Of a stretch of 12,392 bases of DNA, positions 7,501 to 12,392 are shown in pieces. Source of the DNA: JADGGM01 sp025449955 (GTDB lineage Bacteria > Gemmatimonadota > Gemmatimonadetes > Gemmatimonadales > Gemmatimonadaceae); assembly GCA_036554285.1 (NCBI GenBank), contig DATBNO010000080.1, forward strand, positions 1-12,392. The letters run 5' to 3'. Position 1 is the first letter of the stretch, and every line of letters starts with the position of its first letter. A program made the position numbers and the translations under genes. Below the pieces are notes generated by a model. The model worked only from the letters and a program-made list of their open reading frames with translations. It did not search any database and was not told where the DNA came from.

Positions 7501-7528
7501 AAGATACGGCGCGACCACGCAATGTCAC
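7501..7528 (-). promoter_or_regulatory. Candidate promoter of the DUF3592-like gene
   Basis: On the minus strand GTGACA (7528-7523, 5 of 6) is followed after 16 nt by TATCTT (7506-7501, 4 of 6 including the key TAT and final T). The predicted start near 7494 gives a leader of about 56 nt. The rest of the 205-nt gap (7439-7643) holds no convincing gene: the plus-strand reading frame there has no family features and runs into the antisense of the M1-like gene. Confidence 0.42.
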
Positions 7529-7545
7529 GATGGACGCGAAAGAAC

Positions 7546-7561
7546 GGTGGGGAGCACCACC
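7546..7561 (-). terminator. Weak hairpin downstream of the M1-like gene
   Basis: On the minus strand GGTGG (7561-7557) pairs with CCACC (7550-7546) around a 6-nt loop, followed by a short T-rich run (GTTCTTT). It lies about 85 nt after the M1 stop and before the next promoter, so the position fits a terminator. The stem is only 5 bp, so confidence is low. Confidence 0.2.
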
Positions 7562-7643
7562 CATGCCTTGTCGGGTAAGGCCGTCGCGGCCAGGAGTGGC
7601 TGGAGGCTGCCGACCTACCGTTTGGCGACGCGCGATCCGTTAG

Positions 7644-10157
7644 TCAGCGACGCAACGCGTCGAGCTCGTGCAGCACGTGCTGGGCAAGCCGGCTCTGGAT
7701 GACGAGCGGCGCGTCCGCGTCGCGCGCCACTTGGGCGCGGAACTGCACGAGGCCGAACGCGCCCGCCAGCTCCTCGCCCGAGAGTCGCACCGAAACGACG
7801 GGGTCGTCGAGCGCCGCGCGGGCTGTCTCGATCACCCGCGCCGAGTCGTCGCGCGGCACCGAATCCTTCATGGACGCAAGGTCCCCGAGCGCGCTCGCCC
7901 GGACGCCTTCGGGCACACCCGGTTGCGCTGCATCGAGGAGTACGGACGCCGCGCGCGGATCACGCGTGGCGGCAAGGGCGGCGAGCACGGCCGTTAGCAC
8001 GTGGACGTCGCGGCCGGTGCGCACCTCCGCCGCCAACACCGGCTCGGCGTTCGCGCTCCGCGACTGGCCGATGCCGCGCGCCGCGGCGGCCTCGACGGCA
8101 TAGCTGGAATCGGCGCGCAGCGCGCTCACGAGCGCGGCGTAGGCGTCGCTGTCGCCGGCCAAGCGGCGGAGGCCTAACGCAGCGGCGGCGCGCACGCGGG
8201 TGTCGGGTTGCGCGCGCAGCGCGTCGATCAGCGCGGATCGCGCCCCGTCCGTACCGATCCTGCCGAGCGAGGCCGCCGCCGCGGCGCGGACGCCGTAGAA
8301 GCCGTCGGTGCGCAGCGCCTGCGCGAGCACACGCGCGCGCTCCCCCGTCGCCGCCACGTCCATTGCGCCGAGCTGCTCGACCGCGCCTAACCGGCTCATC
8401 ATCGCCGGGTCGTGCTCGGCCTGCGCCGCGAGCGCGCCGAGCGGTTGCGGGAAGTCCAGCGTCTTGTCGATGAAGCCGTCGGGATCGAAATCCACCCACG
8501 CGGGCGCAAAGGAGAGCGGGACTTGGAACTCCTGCGACGCCAGGGAATCGTCCACTTGCACCGTGGTGGACTCCTGTCCTGCACCGTGGAACGCGAGCTC
8601 GACCGGCATGCGGAAGATCGGCGTGAGCGAGTCGACGTGCTGCACCTGCTCGATGTGTACCACCTCGACGCGTCGCGTCGAATCGTACCGCGCCGACACG
8701 CGATAGCTCGGCGTCCCGGCCATGAACACCCACTCGCGGAAGAACCAGCCTAACTCCAGTCCGGTGGACTCCCGAATGGCATCGACGAGATCGCCCGTGG
8801 TTGCGGTGTGAGCATGGTGCAACACGAGGTAGTGGTGGAGGGCGCGGAACAAGGTCTCGTGCTGCGACGCCGGCTGGGCCGCCGCGGACGAGCCGTCCAC
8901 GATGTAGCGCAGCATGTCGATCACCGCGGCGCCCTTCTCGTGCGTGATGGCGTCGAACATGTCTAACGGGTCGTCGTAGTGCCGGTCGACGATCGGACGG
9001 AGATAGTCGCGGGCGTCCTGCGCCCGCGCGAGCGCCTCGTCCTGCGACATCTCGTAGCGGAAGGCGTCGTTGCCGCTGTGATCCTGCGTGTACAGCGCCT
9101 CCATGTACGTCGCGAATCCTTCGTTGAGCCAGATATCGGCCCAATCGCGTCCCTGCACGTAGTCACCGAACCATTCCTGACCCAGCTCGTGGGCCACGAG
9201 CGCGGTGCTCGGGTAATCGGCGTCGGCGCGGGCATCATGCAGCGTGTTGTCGGTGAGCGTCGTGGCGCTCACATTCTCTTGTCCACCGAACAGGTAGTCG
9301 TGAACGGTCGTCTGCGCGTACTGCTCGTACGGGTATGCCACACCGGTGGCGCGCGCGAAGAACCCGATCATGTCGGGCGTTAGGCGGAACGACCGCCGCG
9401 CGGTGGCCGTGTCGATGCGACGCGGCACGTAGTAGTCCACCGGCGTGGCGCCTGCATGATCGGTGATCTCGCGCCACGGACCGACGGCGATCGAGACCAG
9501 ATACGAGCTGTGCGGAACGCGCTCGACCCAGTCGTACGTGGTGGTACCGGCACCGTGTGTCACCCGCGCCAGGCGGCCGTTCGAGACCACGACCTGTCCC
9601 GCCGGGACAGTGGTGATGGTCTCGCTGGTGGCCATGTCGTTCGGGTAGTCCCAACACGGGAACCAGTAATGATTGAGCTCGGGCTCGCCCTGCGAGAAGA
9701 CCTCACGCGGCGCGTCCGGATACGCCTTGGTGGGATTCACGAAGAAGAGCCCGGTGCGCGGCGCACCATGATAGATGATGCGGACGCGCAGGGTGGCGCG
9801 TGCGTCGTACGCGCGATCGAGTGTGATCCAGAGACGCGAACTGTCGGTGGCAAACGAGAGCGGAGTCTCTGGGCCGGCGGCGCTCTCGAGGCGCGCCGAG
9901 TCGATCGTTAGGCCGGCGCTGTTCAGATAGAATTTGCGGAAGGCGGCGCCGAATGGACGGAGCGTGACGACTTCGTCGCCGAATACCACGCCGCGCGGTT
10001 CGTCGAAATGCATCGACAGCCGATAGTCGAGCACGTGGTAGCTGCGGCTGGGCGCCCAGTGCCAGACCGCTGGATGGCCGAACGGCGGCGGACCATTTTG
10101 CGCCGACGCCGCGACTGTGAGGCACGCCGCGGCGAGAGCCAAGCCAATCGTGCGCAT
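7644..10157 (-). CDS. Secreted M1-family aminopeptidase-like protein with HEAT-like tail and degenerate zinc motif
   Basis: An 837-residue exported protein. Signal peptide about 1-19 (ASA-QN). The N-terminal M1 domain contains SQGEPELNHYWFPCWDYP (about 155-172), typical of the family. The substrate-binding GxMEN element reads GGQEN (291-295). The zinc motif, normally HEXXH-x18-E, reads HELGQEWFGD: His323 and Glu324 are kept, but the second His is Gln327. The third ligand Glu346 (NEGFATY) is present. The catalytic Tyr normally in YEKGA is His406 (THEKGA). From about residue 610 to the end are alpha-helical HEAT-like repeats (VRAAAAASLGRIG, VRAAAALGLRRL, VEAAAARGIGQ, VRASALGDL) in place of the ERAP1-like domain. 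The fold is clearly M1, but activity as a zinc aminopeptidase is doubtful: it may be an inactive binding protein or use altered metal ligands. The reading frame is intact, with five motif words, so it is not a decaying gene. Confidence 0.93.
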   Translation of the reverse strand: MRTIGLALAAACLTVAASAQNGPPPFGHPAVWHWAPSRSYHVLDYRLSMHFDEPRGVVFGDEVVTLRPFGAAFRKFYLNSAGLTIDSARLESAAGPETPLSFATDSSRLWITLDRAYDARATLRVRIIYHGAPRTGLFFVNPTKAYPDAPREVFSQGEPELNHYWFPCWDYPNDMATSETITTVPAGQVVVSNGRLARVTHGAGTTTYDWVERVPHSSYLVSIAVGPWREITDHAGATPVDYYVPRRIDTATARRSFRLTPDMIGFFARATGVAYPYEQYAQTTVHDYLFGGQENVSATTLTDNTLHDARADADYPSTALVAHELGQEWFGDYVQGRDWADIWLNEGFATYMEALYTQDHSGNDAFRYEMSQDEALARAQDARDYLRPIVDRHYDDPLDMFDAITHEKGAAVIDMLRYIVDGSSAAAQPASQHETLFRALHHYLVLHHAHTATTGDLVDAIRESTGLELGWFFREWVFMAGTPSYRVSARYDSTRRVEVVHIEQVQHVDSLTPIFRMPVELAFHGAGQESTTVQVDDSLASQEFQVPLSFAPAWVDFDPDGFIDKTLDFPQPLGALAAQAEHDPAMMSRLGAVEQLGAMDVAATGERARVLAQALRTDGFYGVRAAAAASLGRIGTDGARSALIDALRAQPDTRVRAAAALGLRRLAGDSDAYAALVSALRADSSYAVEAAAARGIGQSRSANAEPVLAAEVRTGRDVHVLTAVLAALAATRDPRAASVLLDAAQPGVPEGVRASALGDLASMKDSVPRDDSARVIETARAALDDPVVSVRLSGEELAGAFGLVQFRAQVARDADAPLVIQSRLAQHVLHELDALRR

Positions 10158-10408
10158 TCAGCCCGACGCTATGCGTGGCGCAGGACGAACTGCGCCTCGA
10201 CCTTGCGTTGCGGATTGACGATGGTCACGGAATGCACTTCGCGCGTCGCGAGGGTAATTGGTATGCAGCCTGTGCCGCGATTCGTGCAGCGTTAGACCAG
10301 GCTGACGTCGCGAGCACGACGTTGGGCCGCGGCACGAGCGTCAGCAAGAGAAGCTGGCGTGCTTGTTGTGTCAGAGTTCTGTCACTACAGGCGAGCTCGG
10401 CGCCATCC
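10158..10408 (-). other. Gap with possible gene remnant
   Basis: The 250 nt between the M1-like and lipoprotein genes hold no confident gene. On the minus strand, 10291-10169 is open for 40 codons and ends in REVHSVTIVNPQRKVEAQF and a TAG stop, 11 nt before the M1 start. Most of the last 24 codons end in G or C, and the residue choice looks protein-like. No good start codon lies upstream because a TAA is at 10294-10292. A second minus frame runs open from inside the lipoprotein gene end to a TGA at about 10236-10234, and a single frameshift would join the two. This could be the tail of a decayed small gene or chance. A plus-strand frame from 10175 also crosses here but continues antisense through the lipoprotein gene and is judged a shadow. 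Confidence 0.25.
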
Positions 10409-11017
10409 TTACTCAGGCGTGATGTTCGATGTCGACATGGGGATGTCGAATTTTCCGTTCGTGACCGTCGCGCGCTTCTGCGCCGCTCGCGGGGTGTCGT
10501 CGCTGAGCTTGAAATTCCCGGAGAATGTTCCGGCGATTCTCGTCGTGCTCATCGACGTGATAGTGATCGTCACCGTGTCCGCGTTGTATCGCGCGAGGTC
10601 GCCGATGGTGATGTTCTTGTTCAGGATGAGGTCGCACGTGCACGACTGGTACGTTCCGGCGTGGACGTACGTTCCCGTGTGCGGTGGAAAGCGGAACGTC
10701 AACGAGATATTCGCCTTGTCGTCCTCAGCGTCCTTCTTCGAGTACAAGGTGAACATCCCGAACTTGTTGCCGGGGCCTTGGCGCGGAAGCACGTAGCCGG
10801 CGTTCTGCTGCTGCAGTGCTTGGTCGACGCCTTTCCCCGTAACCGCCTCACCGTCGATCGTTGCGGACCAGCTTGCGTCCGCCCCCTGGGTCGACGTGGA
10901 CGCGGCCTGCGATGGGTCGCTCGCGTCGGCCTGCGCTCCCGAGGCTTTTTTCGCCGAGCACCCGAGTACAGCCGAGGCCGTGAGGGACAACACTGTGATC
11001 CTGAACGCGTTCGTCAT
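10409..11017 (-). CDS. Small secreted lipoprotein (DUF6252-like)
   Basis: A 202-residue exported protein. The N-terminus has a type II signal peptide ending in AVLGC, so Cys20 is the likely lipidated residue. A Ser/Ala/Gln/Asp-rich linker (21-48) follows, then a beta-rich domain (about 49-202) starting ASWSATIDGEAVTG and ending TTRIAGTFSGNFKL...VTNGKFDIP. That pattern (GTFSF... followed by ItnGkF) resembles the DUF6252 group of small lipoproteins of unknown function; this match is from memory and only moderate. Two cysteines close together (SCTCD, Cys126 and Cys128) could form a disulfide or bind metal, which may matter beside a copper oxidase gene, but the link is speculative. No clear ribosome site precedes the ATG. 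It lacks the motif word common elsewhere in the window. Confidence 0.8.
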   Translation of the reverse strand: MTNAFRITVLSLTASAVLGCSAKKASGAQADASDPSQAASTSTQGADASWSATIDGEAVTGKGVDQALQQQNAGYVLPRQGPGNKFGMFTLYSKKDAEDDKANISLTFRFPPHTGTYVHAGTYQSCTCDLILNKNITIGDLARYNADTVTITITSMSTTRIAGTFSGNFKLSDDTPRAAQKRATVTNGKFDIPMSTSNITPE

Positions 11018-11035
11018 GTGAATTTGGGGGCTGAT

Positions 11036-11078
11036 GGTATACGGTTGCTCGCACGAGATTCGTGACGCGTGCGAACAA
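11036..11078 (-). promoter_or_regulatory. Dyad and possible -10 upstream of the lipoprotein gene
   Basis: An inverted repeat of 11-bp arms with one mismatch (11045-11055 and 11068-11078, TTGYTCGCACG, 12-nt spacer) ends just upstream of TATACC (minus strand, 11041-11036), a possible -10 box about 20 nt before the ATG at 11017. No T-run follows the stem, so an operator over the -35 region is more likely than a terminator of the upstream oxidase gene. The ATG is close for a leadered message, so the -10 call is weak. The dyad itself is clear. Confidence 0.4.
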
Positions 11079-11117
11079 TCGGCTCTCGCCGTTATTCACT
11101 CGTTGGCGAACCGTTAT

Positions 11118-12392
11118 CTACTCGACTCGAATGGGCACCCGCGCGAGCAGGAGACGCCTGCCGCCGTTGCCGCGCACCTCGATGTGCAGCGGGCCGGCGT
11201 GTGTCGGCGTGTACTCGAAGTCGTACGTCTCCCCGACGCCTATAGTTTGGCGCGCCAGATGCGAGCGCTGCGACGCCGGCGGCAGGTCCGCGCCGTCCTT
11301 TGCGACCGGGCGCCAGTCGACGATCGTCGTATCCTTCGCCGAGCCCAACGAACCATCCGGTCGCGCCGTGAGGGCAACGTAGGGCGCGATGTTGACCGTC
11401 GTGAGATTGATGAACCGGAGACGAGCCGGCTGGCCGACGTGCAGGACCACCGTATCCGGGTTAGCCCGGCCGTTGACGCTGAACGGGTGCGCGGCATCGG
11501 GTTCGTATCCCTTGAGGAAAAAGACGTGGTCATCAGCGGACGGCTGCGTGCCCGGATCGCGCACGATGATCGCGCCTTCGAGGCCCGCCAACTGCTCGCG
11601 CAGCTCGTCCACGTGGGCGTGATACATGAACGTCCCCGATCGCGGCGGCGTGAATCGGGCCACGAACGAATCCCCGGGCGCGATTTCCGGCGTTAGGCGG
11701 AGGCCGGTACCGCTGAAGCCGGGCACACCGTCCGCGTAGCTGTCCTGGATTTCGATGCCGTGCCAGTGCACGCTCGTCGGCTCCGGGAGCTGGTTCACGA
11801 CCGTAATCGCGACCGGCTCACCGCGCGTGAGGTCGAGCTCGGGACTGAAATCATTCCCTGCATCCACCCGGCGACCGTGTTCTTCGAGCACGAAGTGCAT
11901 GCGCGGCAGCGACTCGGCGCGCGCGTAGCCATGGAACGCAGGCAGGCTGTCGCTATCGGCGACGGCAACGAGCCGCAGCCGGCGCGCGTTCGTGTCACTC
12001 GACGCGGCGACCGTGCGTGTGCCGGGACGATCGGCGACGATTGTTCCGAGCACGAGTCCGACCATGTCGCGCAGGTGCGGATCGTCCGGCGCCGCGTTCA
12101 TCGAATCCGGATCGAGGTGGGGGGCGTAATGGCAATGAAACAGCCAGTTCCCTGCCCGGTTAGGCGACCACGTCATCGTCATCGCGTCGAACGGCCACAC
12201 CAGCTGCGTGACCGCCATCTCGCCGAGCACGGGCTTGTCGTAGATCGCGAACGGGGGCCACGGCCCGGAGAGGCCATCGATCCGGAAGTAGAAGCCGTGC
12301 AAGTGCATCGGGTGGACATCCGAGGTCGCATTGATGATCCGCCAGTGCAGCGAATCGCCGACTGTGGCCGCAATGCGCTCCGTGTTCGGCCA
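11118..12392 (-). CDS. Multicopper oxidase, partial (N-terminus beyond window)
   Basis: The last 424 codons of a copper oxidase of the laccase/cupredoxin superfamily. The frame stays open to the window edge, so the Met at 12308 is internal. Visible motifs in order: HPMHLHGFYF then WLFHCHYAPH (the type 1 and type 3 copper ligands normally in the last domain), then a linker, then SVHWHGIEIQDSYADGVPG and FMYHAHVDE (the type 2/3 ligands normally in the first domain), then a cupredoxin domain without copper motifs (FSVNGRANPDTVVLHVGQ to the C-terminus). Together the two halves supply the eight trinuclear-cluster histidines. After HCHYAPH the axial Met is at +6 (LDPDSM) rather than the usual +5. 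Such enzymes oxidise phenols or metal ions outside the cytoplasm and reduce oxygen to water; any signal peptide lies outside the window. Either the order is a permuted laccase or the missing N-terminus holds further domains. Confidence 0.93.
   Translation of the reverse strand, partial: WPNTERIAATVGDSLHWRIINATSDVHPMHLHGFYFRIDGLSGPWPPFAIYDKPVLGEMAVTQLVWPFDAMTMTWSPNRAGNWLFHCHYAPHLDPDSMNAAPDDPHLRDMVGLVLGTIVADRPGTRTVAASSDTNARRLRLVAVADSDSLPAFHGYARAESLPRMHFVLEEHGRRVDAGNDFSPELDLTRGEPVAITVVNQLPEPTSVHWHGIEIQDSYADGVPGFSGTGLRLTPEIAPGDSFVARFTPPRSGTFMYHAHVDELREQLAGLEGAIIVRDPGTQPSADDHVFFLKGYEPDAAHPFSVNGRANPDTVVLHVGQPARLRFINLTTVNIAPYVALTARPDGSLGSAKDTTIVDWRPVAKDGADLPPASQRSHLARQTIGVGETYDFEYTPTHAGPLHIEVRGNGGRRLLLARVPIRVE

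Larger units (their letters stand above)
331..12164. repeat. Dispersed octamer word GCCTAACG / CGTTAGGC (24 core copies)
   Basis: Core CCTAAC starts on the plus strand at 1581, 2190, 2529, 4465, 5245, 5886, 6265, 7173, 8173, 8386 and 8749. Core GTTAGG starts at 333, 550, 2223, 2721, 3315, 3753, 6583, 6866, 6947, 9379, 9907, 11692 and 12159. Of these 24, 21 extend to GCCTAAC and 15 to the full octamer. Assuming about 66% G+C, a rough expectation is 4 cores and 0.5 octamers. The orientations are balanced (11 and 13). Twenty-two copies are in genes: nine read as TTA GGC (Leu-Gly), eight as CTA ACG or CTA ACC (Leu-Thr), four as CCT AAC (Pro-Asn), one as GTT AGG (Val-Arg). Counts are by eye. Confidence 0.9.

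Noticed and set aside
10175..11065. Plus-strand open frame of 296 codons
   Set aside because: It is antisense to the lipoprotein gene, which has a signal peptide, lipobox and protein-like composition. The plus translation is rich in Arg, Val and Ser without motifs, as expected for a shadow frame.
9913..11691. A 1.8-kb stretch without the dispersed word, covering the lipoprotein gene, as a sign of recent transfer
   Set aside because: With 24 copies at mean spacing of about 0.5 kb, one gap of this size is not strong evidence. Codon use in the lipoprotein gene did not look clearly different from its neighbours.
331..12164. CCTAAC/GTTAGG repeats as telomere-like or tandem repeats
   Set aside because: Copies are single and dispersed, never in tandem, and the conserved unit extends to GCCTAACG, which differs from a telomeric hexamer array.

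Overview
The window is high in G+C (by eye about two thirds) and gene-dense. Its protein types are typical of soil Gemmatimonadota or Acidobacteriota: an orphan MacB/FtsX-type ADOP permease paired with a PadR regulator, PD40 beta-propeller proteins, an M1 peptidase with a HEAT-like tail, a CocE/NonD hydrolase and a multicopper oxidase. Gemmatimonadota is my best guess, but there is no rRNA or other marker gene to prove it. No tRNA, rRNA, CRISPR array, transposase or phage gene was seen.

Layout. On the left, a secreted CocE/NonD-type hydrolase (minus strand, cut by the window edge) is divergent from a CPBP-family membrane protease, the only plus-strand gene. The CPBP gene converges on a four-gene minus-strand operon that runs from 6848 down to 2039: PadR regulator, 905-residue ADOP permease, secreted PD40 propeller protein, and a six-helix membrane protein. 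Spacings are 6 nt, 33 nt and a 17-nt overlap. The convergent point holds a 51-bp inverted repeat with one mismatch. The right arm includes the last codons of the membrane protein gene.

To the right, still on the minus strand, are a DUF3592-like membrane protein, a long secreted M1-family aminopeptidase-like protein, a 250-nt stretch with a possible gene remnant, a small lipoprotein, and the C-terminal two thirds or so of a multicopper oxidase. The M1-like protein has a degenerate zinc site. The oxidase has its copper motifs in an unusual order. Most products carry signal peptides or membrane helices, so the region is largely cell-envelope functions.

The signal I consider most unusual is not a gene. 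A non-palindromic octamer, GCCTAACG (reverse CGTTAGGC), recurs through the window. I count 24 copies of the core CCTAAC/GTTAGG, 21 of the heptamer GCCTAAC and 15 of the full octamer, against a rough expectation of under one octamer. Copies sit in both orientations and in nearly every gene. They are read as Leu-Thr (CTA ACG), Leu-Gly (TTA GGC) or Pro-Asn (CCT AAC), so they bring rare AT-rich leucine codons into high-G+C genes. This looks like a genome-wide DNA-level word, comparable to DNA uptake sequences or to the cyanobacterial HIP1 element.
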